DNA of 64,000 nucleotides from Psychroserpens algicola (GTDB lineage: Bacteria; Bacteroidota; Bacteroidia; Flavobacteriales; Flavobacteriaceae): contig NZ_JACNMJ010000002.1 of NCBI RefSeq assembly GCF_014526325.1, forward strand, positions 1 through 64,000. Reading direction: 5' to 3'. The position numbers were made by a program, and so were the translations under genes. Of the stretch, positions 46,448 through 56,219 are shown in pieces. The notes under the pieces were generated by a model. It was not told the DNA's origin and did no database searches. It was given only the letters and a program-made list of their open reading frames with translations. The stretch's first letter is position 1; each line of letters starts with the position of its first letter.

Positions 46448-49400
46448 ATGAAATTGAAATTACTATTTCCGCTTTTTGCCCTTCTTTTTTCTTTTTTTAG
46501 CTTTTCACAGGAAATTACCATGCAAAGTGGTTCCTGGACCGAATGCAACTTCTTGTTGACAGATTCTGGAGGTTCTAATGCAAATTATGAGAGCAATGAA
46601 AATTTGACCTTAACATTATGTCCGCAAGAGGATAGTAATTATGTGAGTATTAACTTCATGGAATTTTCTACGCAACTAGATGCAGATGTCCTAAGTATAT
46701 ATGATGGTGATTCAGTAAATAGTCCGTTAATTGGTTCTTATTCAGGAACTAGTAGTCCGCAATACATCGCTGCAGATAATGCTACAGGGTGTTTAACACT
46801 TAATTTTGTAAGTGATAGTTCGGGAACGACAACTGGATGGTTAGCAGAAGTAATTTGTCAAGTGCAGGATTTCTCAATCAATCAACCTTCAAATTTTATC
46901 GTTTGTGATTTTGATGGTGATGGCTTTTATGATTTTGATTTAACACTAAAAGACGCCGAAATTTTAGGAGGATTAAATCCGTCATCTTACTCTGTTGGTT
47001 ATTACCTAACGCAGGCAGATGCCGATACTCAGGTTAACGCCTTATCCAGCCCATTTACTAATTTTTCTAATCCGCAAACCATATATGTTACAGTACTAGA
47101 AAATGCTACTGGTAATATAGCGCAAACCTCATTTGATCTCATCGTTGATTTTATACCACAGCCAACAATAGAGTCCTATTATGAAATTTGTGATGGATCA
47201 AGTATTATAGTTGATTCAGGGCTTTATGATCCTAATTATGTACACGAATGGTATTTAGACGGTTTTATAATTCCAAATGAAAATGAACCATTCTTAGAAG
47301 TATTTGAACAAGGCGTTTACACATTGTTCGTTTATAATATTAATGGTGAATGTTCAACCGTAGCCGATTTCGAAGTTATAAATTTAAATTTTGACGGCTT
47401 GGCGACTCCATCTGTATTAGAAATTTGTGATACCGATAGTGATGGCTTTGCAACTTTTGATTTATCAAATAGTATCCCTAGTATTTTAGACGGAAATGAT
47501 AATCCTACGTTATTAGTTACCTTTCATGAAACACAATCAGATGCAAATAACAATACTAATACACTAGATTATATATATACTAATACTACAGTGTTTAATC
47601 AAACCTTATTTGTAAGAGTATCTTCAAATTCTACAGATTGTTTTGCGATTACCACCTTAGAATTAGTTGTGAACGTAAACTGTGTTAATGCAACCTCTGT
47701 TGAAGTCTTTGTTTGTGGTGAAGACCCAAATATACCTGTAGAGTATGATTTAACTAGTCAAGCCTCTAATATGATTTATGGTGAAGATACTTCTGGATAT
47801 ACATTTGAATATTATACGCTTTTAAACGATGCTCAAAATGAAATTAATCCAATCGTCAATCCTGAAACGTATTCAGTAAGTGGAAATTCTTCAGTAGTGT
47901 ATGTGAGAATTACTGATAACCAATCTGGGAGTTTCACCATAGTGGAAATCTTTGTTAACTTTTATCTAAGTCCGCAAGTTGTTTTTAACGAACCTTATAC
48001 CATTTGTGATAATGGTGAAATTGTTTTAACGCCTAATGTTTATGGAGGAAGCGGACAATATACTTATTTATGGAACACAGGTGATACCAATCCAGAAATT
48101 ATTGTTTTTGAAGCTGGTACATACACCGTTACAGTTACCGATTCTAATACAGATTGTGACTCTACTACGACTACAGTAGAAGTTATAGAAGGAACTTCAG
48201 TAACCATCGTTCAACCTCAGGATCTTATTGCTTGTGGACCAACAAATAGTGTTTATGATTTAACAAGTGTTATTCCAGAAGTTTTAAATGGAATTGACCC
48301 TAATACCGTATCTGTTACTTTTTATACCAATTTAAATGACCTTTTCAATCAGACTAATATTATCACTAATCCTAGTCAATATAGTGCAATAACCAATCCG
48401 CAAACTATATATGTTCGCGTTAATAATCTCAGTGATTCTTGTTTTAATTATACCAGTTTTAATTTGATTGGTGAAAGTTGTCCTATAACTGTTGTATGTG
48501 GAGAGGACCCAGTTAATACAAGCTATTGCTACGAACTTAATGATGCAACTCAGTATACGTATTCGAGTTCTGATGGGTCTCCTTTACAGGTGTTTTTTAA
48601 TGCAGGTCAAGTAGAATTTGGTTGGGATGAATTGTATGTGTTAGATTCAGATGGAACCACCAATTTAAATCCTGAAGCTACAACCTATGGTAATAATGGA
48701 GATTTAACCGGACTGTCATTTATTTCTTCTGGAAGTTCTATTACGATTTATGTAGATTCTGATGATATTATAGCTTGTTCAAATCAAAATTTTATACCTA
48801 TTGATTATGATGTAAGCTGTGTTGATCCAAACGCATTACCAAATTGTACATCAGTGTTAACGACTCCAGAAAACGGTGAAACTAATGTCAATGAACATAC
48901 AGATTTGACCTGGACGGCTTCATCTGGAGTAGTAAATGGTTATAAATTATCTGTTGGAATCACTGCAGGAGGTACAGAAATTATAGACCATTTAGATGTC
49001 GGTAATGTGCTTACTTATGAGTTAGAAACTTTAGATTATGAAGTCACTTATTACGTAACAATAATACCTTATAATGATAATGGTGATGCCGAGTCTTGTA
49101 CTGAAGAAAGTTTTACAACACGACCAAATCCTAATCAACTTATCGACTGTAATTCAGGTGCTATAAATACGACGCATTGTTACGGAAATTATGATACTAC
49201 CGAATTTCATTTTGAAAGTAGTGATGGTTTACCATTAACACTGGTATTTAATGCAGGAGCAACCGAAGTGAACTTTGACGAAGTTTCTATTATAGATTCT
49301 GATGGTACAGTATTAAATTCTGATCTTCCATATGGTAATTCGGGTAGCTTTACCGGATTGACTTATAATTCAGTTGGTTCTTCCATATCAGTGGTTTTTG

Positions 49401-50872
49401 ATAGTGATGGCAGTATTAGTTGTCAAAGTGGAAGTACATGTTGTACCGAACAATTTGACTTCGATGTATTTTGTGCGTCTTCAGTAGGATTTATTCAACT
49501 TAATGCCTTTGTAGATAGTAATTTAAATACTCTTTTTGATACCAATGAAGTTAATTTCAGTAATGGATATTTTACCTATGAAATTAATAACGACGGAAAT
49601 ATTAATACGGTAAGTTCGTCGACAGGAAGTTTACAAATCATTAGTGGAAATGAAAACGACACCTATGATATTACATTCAATCCTTATGAAGAATCGGCAG
49701 GTTGTTATGATGTGACAATACCTGTATTTAATGATATTTCGGTTGCAACAGGAACGACAGTTACCATCGATTTTCCTGTGACTGAAGAACAAAGCTGTGA
49801 AGATCTAGCTGTCTATTTAATTAATCCATGGATTGCACCAAGACCTGGATTTACACATGAGAATATTCTTGTGTTAGAAAATTTAGGCTTTACAACAATT
49901 CCTTCTGGAACTGTAGAGTTTACAACAGATAGTCAACTCATATTTAATGGTGTCATTAGTGTGAATCCTAACTATACAGTAAATACGACGGCTTCTGGAT
50001 TTACAGTTGATTTTGTTAATTTGTCTCCAGGAGCTTCCGAAGATATTTACATTTCGCTAACCTGTCCTTCAACAGTGGCATTAGGAGATATAGTGACCAA
50101 TACAGCAACTTATATAACAGATTCTAATGATCTTGTGAGCATTAATAATTATTCAACATTATCCGAATTAGTTGTTGGCTCATGGGATCCAAATGATAAA
50201 ATGGAAAGCCATGGTCCGCGAATTGTATATGACGATTTTGTAAGTTCTGACGAATATTTATACTATACCATCCGTTTTCAAAACCTAGGAACTGCTGCTG
50301 CAACTTTTATTAGAATAGAGGATGCATTAGACAGCCAATTGGATGAAGCAACATTCCAAATGATTCGTTCTAGTCACGATTATGTGGTAACGCGAACAGA
50401 TTCGGATTTAGAATGGTATTTTGAAGATATCAATTTGCCTGCCGAACAGGATGATGCAGAAGGCAGTCAAGGTTATGTTTATTTTAGAATTAAACCAAAA
50501 GCTGGATATGCCATTGGTGACATTATTCCTAATACAGCTGCAATATATTTTGACTATAATGCTCCTGTGATTACAAATCGTTTTGATACTGAGTTTGTAG
50601 CCGAAAGTTTATCAGTCTCTGATACTGTTTTTACAACATTTGATTTGTATCCAAATCCTGCAAAAGATGTAGTTACAATTGCATTAAATTCAAATAATTC
50701 AGAAAGTGTAAGACTTCATATCTTCGATCTTCAGGGGAAATTAATCTTGGAGGAGAACATTTCCGAAGTCAATACTTATACTATTGATGTTTCAGATTTC
50801 CAAAGCGGAATGTATTTTGTAAAATTAACAGCAAACACTAAAACACGGGTTAAGAAACTTGTAATAGAATAG
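46448..50872 (+). CDS. Large T9SS-secreted CUB-like/FN3 surface protein
   Basis: This 1474-residue exoprotein begins with a signal peptide (FPLFALLFSFFSFS, then QEI). Module order: a CUB-like domain (22-138), several Ig-like domains with TPNVYGGSGQYTYLWNTG-type strands, a second CUB-like module (683-791, CYELNDATQYTYSSSDG), a fibronectin type III domain (796-893), a third CUB-like module (898-1011, CYGNYDTTEFHFESSDG) and a long C-terminal conserved-repeat region (1246-1385). The last ~75 residues form a type A T9SS sorting domain (FDLYPNPAKDVVTIAL to TRVKKLVIE). It is probably attached to the outer surface. It has no neighbour in its operon and ends at a strong terminator. Ligand unknown. Confidence 0.88.
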   Translation: MKLKLLFPLFALLFSFFSFSQEITMQSGSWTECNFLLTDSGGSNANYESNENLTLTLCPQEDSNYVSINFMEFSTQLDADVLSIYDGDSVNSPLIGSYSGTSSPQYIAADNATGCLTLNFVSDSSGTTTGWLAEVICQVQDFSINQPSNFIVCDFDGDGFYDFDLTLKDAEILGGLNPSSYSVGYYLTQADADTQVNALSSPFTNFSNPQTIYVTVLENATGNIAQTSFDLIVDFIPQPTIESYYEICDGSSIIVDSGLYDPNYVHEWYLDGFIIPNENEPFLEVFEQGVYTLFVYNINGECSTVADFEVINLNFDGLATPSVLEICDTDSDGFATFDLSNSIPSILDGNDNPTLLVTFHETQSDANNNTNTLDYIYTNTTVFNQTLFVRVSSNSTDCFAITTLELVVNVNCVNATSVEVFVCGEDPNIPVEYDLTSQASNMIYGEDTSGYTFEYYTLLNDAQNEINPIVNPETYSVSGNSSVVYVRITDNQSGSFTIVEIFVNFYLSPQVVFNEPYTICDNGEIVLTPNVYGGSGQYTYLWNTGDTNPEIIVFEAGTYTVTVTDSNTDCDSTTTTVEVIEGTSVTIVQPQDLIACGPTNSVYDLTSVIPEVLNGIDPNTVSVTFYTNLNDLFNQTNIITNPSQYSAITNPQTIYVRVNNLSDSCFNYTSFNLIGESCPITVVCGEDPVNTSYCYELNDATQYTYSSSDGSPLQVFFNAGQVEFGWDELYVLDSDGTTNLNPEATTYGNNGDLTGLSFISSGSSITIYVDSDDIIACSNQNFIPIDYDVSCVDPNALPNCTSVLTTPENGETNVNEHTDLTWTASSGVVNGYKLSVGITAGGTEIIDHLDVGNVLTYELETLDYEVTYYVTIIPYNDNGDAESCTEESFTTRPNPNQLIDCNSGAINTTHCYGNYDTTEFHFESSDGLPLTLVFNAGATEVNFDEVSIIDSDGTVLNSDLPYGNSGSFTGLTYNSVGSSISVVFDSDGSISCQSGSTCCTEQFDFDVFCASSVGFIQLNAFVDSNLNTLFDTNEVNFSNGYFTYEINNDGNINTVSSSTGSLQIISGNENDTYDITFNPYEESAGCYDVTIPVFNDISVATGTTVTIDFPVTEEQSCEDLAVYLINPWIAPRPGFTHENILVLENLGFTTIPSGTVEFTTDSQLIFNGVISVNPNYTVNTTASGFTVDFVNLSPGASEDIYISLTCPSTVALGDIVTNTATYITDSNDLVSINNYSTLSELVVGSWDPNDKMESHGPRIVYDDFVSSDEYLYYTIRFQNLGTAAATFIRIEDALDSQLDEATFQMIRSSHDYVVTRTDSDLEWYFEDINLPAEQDDAEGSQGYVYFRIKPKAGYAIGDIIPNTAAIYFDYNAPVITNRFDTEFVAESLSVSDTVFTTFDLYPNPAKDVVTIALNSNNSESVRLHIFDLQGKLILEENISEVNTYTIDVSDFQSGMYFVKLTANTKTRVKKLVIE

Positions 50873-50894
50873 TCCAAATCGAAATATTTAGTTG

Positions 50895-50927
50895 AAAAAA
50901 CCTCAGTAAAATATACTGAGGTTTTTT
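50895..50927 (+). terminator. Terminator of the CUB-like protein gene
   Basis: AAAAAACCTCAGTA and TACTGAGGTTTTTT form a 14-bp stem with a five-base loop between the stop at 50872 and the next gene at 50980. Confidence 0.93.
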
Positions 50928-50979
50928 GTAAATTATAAGCACTTTTGTCGTCTAAGCACAAAATCAAAACTTAAAACCA

Positions 50980-51783
50980 ATGAAATTAAAAAGTTTACTA
51001 TTAATTATCCTGTTAATTTTTGCATCATGTAAAGACCATCCAAAATCTGAAAAAGTAGAGTCTGTAGATTATTCTAAAACCGAATTAGATGTCACAACCA
51101 GTACATATCCAGAAAATATCACAAAGGTATTTGATGCTCATGGTGGAGTTGATATCTGGAAGCAAATGAAGCATTTGTCCTTTACTATCGAAAAACCCAA
51201 TGGAAAAGAAGTTGTTACAACACATTTAAAAAGTAGAGCAGAGCGTATTGATACACCTACGTATACATCTGGATTTGATGGACAAACATTATGGGTTAAT
51301 GAAAAAGATGGTAATGCCTACACAGGCAACGCAAAATTTTATAAAGGCTTGATGATGTATTTTTATGCTATGCCATTTATAGTAAGTGATGATGGTGTTT
51401 TATATGAAACAGCTGAACCTTTAGTGTTTGAAGGAAAAAGCTATCCCGGAATTCTAATTTCCTATGAGGCAGGAGTGGGAGAGTCACCAGACGATCAATA
51501 CATTATTTACTACAATCCTGAAACCAGCCAAATGGAATGGCTTGCTTATACAGTCACTTTTGGAAAAGATGGAAAAAGTAGTGATTTCCGTTATATCAGG
51601 TATAACAACTGGCAAAATTTAAACGGAGTACAATTACCCAAAAGTATAGATTGGTATAAATATGAAAATGGTGTGCCAACTGAAAAACGTAATACTGTAG
51701 AATTTACTGATGTAACAGTTTCAGAAAATGAACCAGACGCTTCACTTTTTAAACAACCGGAAGGCGCCAAGGTTATAGAATAA
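50980..51783 (+). CDS. Lipoprotein, DUF6503-like
   Basis: This 267-residue protein has a lipoprotein signal peptide (LLLIILLIFASC, lipobox ASC) and a beta-rich soluble domain. The pattern FDAHGGVDIWKQMKHLSFT at its start and ESPDDQYIIYYNPETSQMEW in the middle are typical of a Bacteroidota-wide lipoprotein family close to DUF6503 that resembles LolA/LolB-like beta-barrels with a hydrophobic pocket. Lipid or ligand binding is an inference. It lies 107 bp after the CUB-like protein gene, past a terminator, so it is probably an independent unit. Confidence 0.75.
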   Translation: MKLKSLLLIILLIFASCKDHPKSEKVESVDYSKTELDVTTSTYPENITKVFDAHGGVDIWKQMKHLSFTIEKPNGKEVVTTHLKSRAERIDTPTYTSGFDGQTLWVNEKDGNAYTGNAKFYKGLMMYFYAMPFIVSDDGVLYETAEPLVFEGKSYPGILISYEAGVGESPDDQYIIYYNPETSQMEWLAYTVTFGKDGKSSDFRYIRYNNWQNLNGVQLPKSIDWYKYENGVPTEKRNTVEFTDVTVSENEPDASLFKQPEGAKVIE

Positions 51784-51790
51784 GTTATAA

Positions 51791-51823
51791 AAAATAGACC
51801 TGTACAACATACAGGTCTATTTT
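51791..51823. terminator. Bidirectional terminator
   Basis: AAAATAGACCTGTA and TACAGGTCTATTTT form a 14-bp stem around a five-base loop, between the convergent lipoprotein (stop 51783) and amidohydrolase (stop 51842) genes. Confidence 0.93.
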
Positions 51824-51841
51824 AGTCATTTATTTAACGTA

Positions 51842-53152
51842 TTAATCGTTGCTTTCAAGCTTTTTAGAGTAGCGTTTCCATAATTCAGTTTGATGCGTTT
51901 CTAAACTCAACAAACGCCCATCTATAAAGGCATGCGTCAGGATATTGGTTCTCATGTCAAGCGCATCACCTTCACTAATGAAAAGTGTTGCACTTTTACC
52001 AACTTCTAGCGTCCCATAGTGCTCATCAATACCTAATATTTTTGCAGGATTTTGTGTAATGAGTTGTAATGCCTGCTCCTTCGTTAATCCATGAGCTACA
52101 GTTGTTCCCGCATAAAATGGAAGATTTCGTGAATTCATACGTTCCATTTGTCCGCTGGCTTCCAAAGCCACTACAACACCTTTGTCGGTTAGCAATTTTG
52201 CCAGTTTAAAAGGCATGTCATAATCATCATCTGCTAGACTTGGTCTTGTATGAACACGTTGTAATAAAACAGGAATTTTATTTTTCTTTAGCAAATCTGC
52301 TACTTTATGAGCTTCATATCCGCCAACAATAACAGTTGATTTTATATCATGTGATTTAGAGAAGTTTACAGCATCAGTAATGCCTTTCTCGTCATCTACA
52401 TGAATATATAAGGTTTTAGTTCCATCTAATACACCTTTTGTAGCTTCGTATGGCAAATGTTTTGGAGATTTGCTGCCATTCATATAAGCTTTAGTGCCTT
52501 TAAACCAATCCTCAACTTCAGATACCTGAGTGTCATAATTTTTATTGGCTTTCATTGCAGGATCTTCACCTAGCCACCAACGACCGCGTGTAAAATTACT
52601 GGGCCAGTTCATATGAATACCATCATCGTTTTTAACTGCGGCATCTTCCCAATTCCATGCATCTAGTTGTACAATAGATGAGGTTCCAGAAATACGTCCG
52701 CCACGTGGCGTGATTTGCGCTAACAAAACACCATTAGGTCTCATAGACTCTACAACTTTAGATTCTGCGTTATAAGCAATTAAACTTCTTATATGCGGAT
52801 TCCAAGTTCCTAATTCTGCATCATCATCTGTAGCTCTAACGGCATCAATTTCAACTAATCCTAAGGTTGAATTAGGAATAATGAAACCAGGATACACATG
52901 TTTGCCACTAGCATCGATAACTTCCATCCCTTGAAGGTTTGGTTTTACATTAGCCATATCTGCAACATTGATAAGCTTTCCATTTTCAAAAATGATGATA
53001 CTGTTATTGATAACAGTGCCATTTCCAATATGAGCAGTTGCACCAGTTATGGCAATCGTTTTACTCTGCTTTGGTGCTGGTGTTTGTTGTGAAAATCCTA
53101 AGGTTATGCTTAAAAAGGCAGTAACCAATGTATATATATGTATTGTTTTCAT
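51842..53152 (-). CDS. Secreted amidohydrolase-family protein, probably degenerate
   Basis: The start at 53152 gives a proper signal peptide (MKTIHIYTLVTAFLSITLG, cut before FSQQ). ATG at 53176 would add eight polar residues and overlap the preceding gene. The 436-residue protein has the amidohydrolase layout, including the beta-sandwich NSIIIFENGKLINV and the C-terminal NPAKILGIDEHYGTLEVGK. However, the metal-binding HxH is replaced by IIPNSTL and the late Asp by LEASGQM. It may therefore be inactive or non-metal-dependent. It follows the 991-residue paralogue by 10 bp. The fold is very likely; the activity is uncertain. Confidence 0.85.
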   Translation of the reverse strand: MKTIHIYTLVTAFLSITLGFSQQTPAPKQSKTIAITGATAHIGNGTVINNSIIIFENGKLINVADMANVKPNLQGMEVIDASGKHVYPGFIIPNSTLGLVEIDAVRATDDDAELGTWNPHIRSLIAYNAESKVVESMRPNGVLLAQITPRGGRISGTSSIVQLDAWNWEDAAVKNDDGIHMNWPSNFTRGRWWLGEDPAMKANKNYDTQVSEVEDWFKGTKAYMNGSKSPKHLPYEATKGVLDGTKTLYIHVDDEKGITDAVNFSKSHDIKSTVIVGGYEAHKVADLLKKNKIPVLLQRVHTRPSLADDDYDMPFKLAKLLTDKGVVVALEASGQMERMNSRNLPFYAGTTVAHGLTKEQALQLITQNPAKILGIDEHYGTLEVGKSATLFISEGDALDMRTNILTHAFIDGRLLSLETHQTELWKRYSKKLESND

Positions 53153-53162
53153 AGTTATAAGT

Positions 53163-56138
53163 TTAGTGTTGTGCATGGTCTAAGTAATCACAATGCATTT
53201 GATCTTTTTCAGTCTTTTTAATCGGCTGGGTTTTTAAACCTTTGTTTTTTGCTTTTAGCATCTGATTAATCAGTTCTCCTTTTTCCTGCTTTATCTGAGC
53301 ACGTAATTGCTCATCGCGCTTTAAATCAAAATAGGTAACACCTTCAATAATCGTTTTTTCAGCTTTAGCATAAATAGACATAGGATGATCTGTCCATAAA
53401 ACAACATCAGCATCTTTACCAACTTTAAGACTTCCAACACGGTCGTCTATATGTAATAGCTTTGCTGGATTAAGAGTTACAAAATTCCAGGCATCTAATT
53501 CGCTAACGCCTCCATATTTAACTGATTTTGCGGCTTCTTGGTTTAATCGGCGAGACATTTCACCATCATCACTATTAATCGCCACAACGACGCCTGCGTT
53601 ATGCATAATGGCAGCATTATACGGAATGGCATCATTAACCTCATATTTATAAGCCCACCAGTCGCTAAACGTTGATCCTCCAACACCGTGTTCTTTCATT
53701 TTATCTGCCACTTTGTATCCTTCTAAAATGTGAGTAAACGTATTAATGTTGAAATCAAATTGGTCTGCAACTTTCATCAACATGTTAATTTCGCTTTGTA
53801 CATACGAATGACAAGAAATAAAACGCTCTTTGTTTAAAATTTCTGCAATCACATCCATTTCAATGTCTTTGCGATAAGGCTTTCCGCTTTTCTTTAATTC
53901 ATCATATGCTTTTGCACGATTGAAGTAATCTATATATAGTTGCTCGACACCCATTCTGGTCTGTGGAAATCGTTCAAAACTAGACCAGTTTGACTGTTTG
54001 ACATTTTCACCTAAAGCGAATTTTATGAATTTCGGACTATCCTCATAAATCATTGATTCGGCTGGTTCTCCCCATTTTAACTTGATAATCGCCGAACGTC
54101 CGCCTATTGGATTTGCTGATCCGTGTAAAATTTGAATAGAAGTAACACCACCAGCAAGGTTTCTGTAAATATCAATATCTTCATCATCGATAACATCTTC
54201 TATGGTAACTTCAGCAGACGAATTATGTCCGCCTTCATTAATAGAACTTGCAGCAATATGTGAATGTTCGTCAATGACTCCAGCTGTTAAATGCTTTCCT
54301 GTAGCATCAATTACTTTAGCACTTCCATCGGATAGATTTTTTCCAATTCTGGCTATTTTCCCATTTTTGATAAGCACATCGGTATTTTCTAAAACACCTT
54401 CAGCTTCACTAGTCCATACCGTTGCATTTTTAAATAATAGCGTTTCAGCTTTGGGTTGTTCAGCAAACCCATAAGCTACATTTGGGTAGGTGATAGGAGT
54501 AGCCTGTTTTAGTTTAGTGTCCTCATCCTTTTTATCTTCAGAAGAAGCGTCAGAAGACTCTATTTTTGTTCCGTAAAATGTCATTTCATTCCCATTTGGA
54601 AAAACAGCTTTTCCATTGAGTAAATTTTGACCAGAGACATTCGCTACCAATCTGATGAACTCTTGTTCTGTTGAGTCTTTTGTGGTCATTGCAATATTTA
54701 TCCAATCGTTATCGTATGTAATTTTTGAACCTCTGGTTTTTCCCTCACTAGTGATTTCAGATTTAAGTTTACTCAATTCACCTTTAAGTGTCATTTTGTA
54801 AGACTCTCCTGCTAGTTTGAACTCATAATCACCTCGGATATCTTTTGTATTCATATCTTCTAGAACTGTCTTATGGCCTTGTACCCAGTTTTCATATATG
54901 GTTGTTTTAGCATCAAAAATATCACCAGAAGCAATTAAAAAATTGGCGTAAGCTCCTTTTTGAAGCGTACCAATATCTGAAGATTTACCCAGCAGTTTAG
55001 CTGGTATTACTGTTAGTGCTTCAAGAGCTTTTTCTTTTGAAAGTCCATACTCTAAAGCCTTTCTTACATTAGCTAAAAAAGATTTAGGTGATTTTAAATC
55101 GTGAGTTGTAAATGCAAACTGAACGCCATTTTGATCGAGTACCATTGGATTGGTAGGTTCTTGACTCCAAGCTCTCATATCACTTAAGGATAAAGATCTA
55201 CTTAAGTAGGTGTTTTCTACATCATATGCATCCTGAAAGTTTACTGGGATGATATAAGCAGCATTGGTTGCTTTAATTTCATTTATACGTTCATATTCAT
55301 CACCACCTCCTAAAATCACATATTGAATTCCGAAGAGGTCACCAACTTTGTCGGCACGCATCGCATTTAATCGGCTTCCAGCTCCAAAAATTTGAACAAG
55401 GTTTTTATTCTTATTTAAAGCTTCTAACGATAAATCTCTGGTTTTGCTGTTACCTTTGGCATACCAATCTGCATCATAATACATTTGACGCAATAAAGCC
55501 ATACTACCCATTATTGATCCTGGGTAAGATTGTCTTGAAGTTACACTTTTACTAAACGAAAAATACTGAGCAGACTCTGGATCTAATATACGAGCCTCAT
55601 TGCCATCGCTCATATTTAGAGCTACTAAAGTTCCGCTACCTCTCACGATACCATCTTCAATATGTGTATTCACGACACCAAATCCTGCTTGCATTAATTC
55701 CTTAGCAGCTTTACTATCAAATTCAAACTTATCGATGGCTTTATTTTCAGGCATGACATGGTCATTCCAATAATAACCTGAGCGTGTTGGCTCGTATTGA
55801 GGACTTCTCCCTTGACCAGTTTTGCGTTCAGGCTTTTTAACGCCAAAGGTCGAATACATATCAATAAACGAAGGGTAGATACTCTTACCTTTTAAGTCGA
55901 CAACAGTAGTATTTTTGGGAATACTGATTTGTTTACCCGAAGCTATAATTTTACCATCTTTAATTAAGAGCGTGCCATTTTCTACAACCTGATTAGGTGT
56001 GATATGAATTTTGGCGTTTGTAAATGCTTGGTAATTGGTATTTGTGGTTTTTACACCATCGTTCTTGGGGAAATAGTCTTGTGCAAATAATGCAAAACTG
56101 CAAAAGCACATAGCAATTGCAAACTTGATTTTATTCAT
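53163..56138 (-). CDS. Secreted double amidohydrolase
   Basis: This 991-residue protein has a signal peptide (FAIAMCFCSFALFA). It contains two amidohydrolase-like halves. The first (about 30-430) has the sandwich strands NGTLLIKDGKIIASG, but its HxH position reads FIDMYSTFG, so it looks catalytically silent. The second (about 560-960) carries the metal ligands: HSH in GVIDEHSHIAASSINE, further His in RFISCHSYVQSEIN and NTFTHILEGYK, and the final Asp in VAINSDDGEMS. It is therefore the probable active half, hydrolysing an unknown C-N bond in the periplasm or outside. Its stop is 10 bp before the degenerate homologue. No terminator separates the pair. Confidence 0.88.
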   Translation of the reverse strand: MNKIKFAIAMCFCSFALFAQDYFPKNDGVKTTNTNYQAFTNAKIHITPNQVVENGTLLIKDGKIIASGKQISIPKNTTVVDLKGKSIYPSFIDMYSTFGVKKPERKTGQGRSPQYEPTRSGYYWNDHVMPENKAIDKFEFDSKAAKELMQAGFGVVNTHIEDGIVRGSGTLVALNMSDGNEARILDPESAQYFSFSKSVTSRQSYPGSIMGSMALLRQMYYDADWYAKGNSKTRDLSLEALNKNKNLVQIFGAGSRLNAMRADKVGDLFGIQYVILGGGDEYERINEIKATNAAYIIPVNFQDAYDVENTYLSRSLSLSDMRAWSQEPTNPMVLDQNGVQFAFTTHDLKSPKSFLANVRKALEYGLSKEKALEALTVIPAKLLGKSSDIGTLQKGAYANFLIASGDIFDAKTTIYENWVQGHKTVLEDMNTKDIRGDYEFKLAGESYKMTLKGELSKLKSEITSEGKTRGSKITYDNDWINIAMTTKDSTEQEFIRLVANVSGQNLLNGKAVFPNGNEMTFYGTKIESSDASSEDKKDEDTKLKQATPITYPNVAYGFAEQPKAETLLFKNATVWTSEAEGVLENTDVLIKNGKIARIGKNLSDGSAKVIDATGKHLTAGVIDEHSHIAASSINEGGHNSSAEVTIEDVIDDEDIDIYRNLAGGVTSIQILHGSANPIGGRSAIIKLKWGEPAESMIYEDSPKFIKFALGENVKQSNWSSFERFPQTRMGVEQLYIDYFNRAKAYDELKKSGKPYRKDIEMDVIAEILNKERFISCHSYVQSEINMLMKVADQFDFNINTFTHILEGYKVADKMKEHGVGGSTFSDWWAYKYEVNDAIPYNAAIMHNAGVVVAINSDDGEMSRRLNQEAAKSVKYGGVSELDAWNFVTLNPAKLLHIDDRVGSLKVGKDADVVLWTDHPMSIYAKAEKTIIEGVTYFDLKRDEQLRAQIKQEKGELINQMLKAKNKGLKTQPIKKTEKDQMHCDYLDHAQH

Positions 56139-56219
56139 ATAAAATTGTTGGTTTATAATTCTTTCTAAAGATAAAGAATAAAGAAAGTAAAATCTAAACT
56201 TAATCTGGCTTTTAACGTT

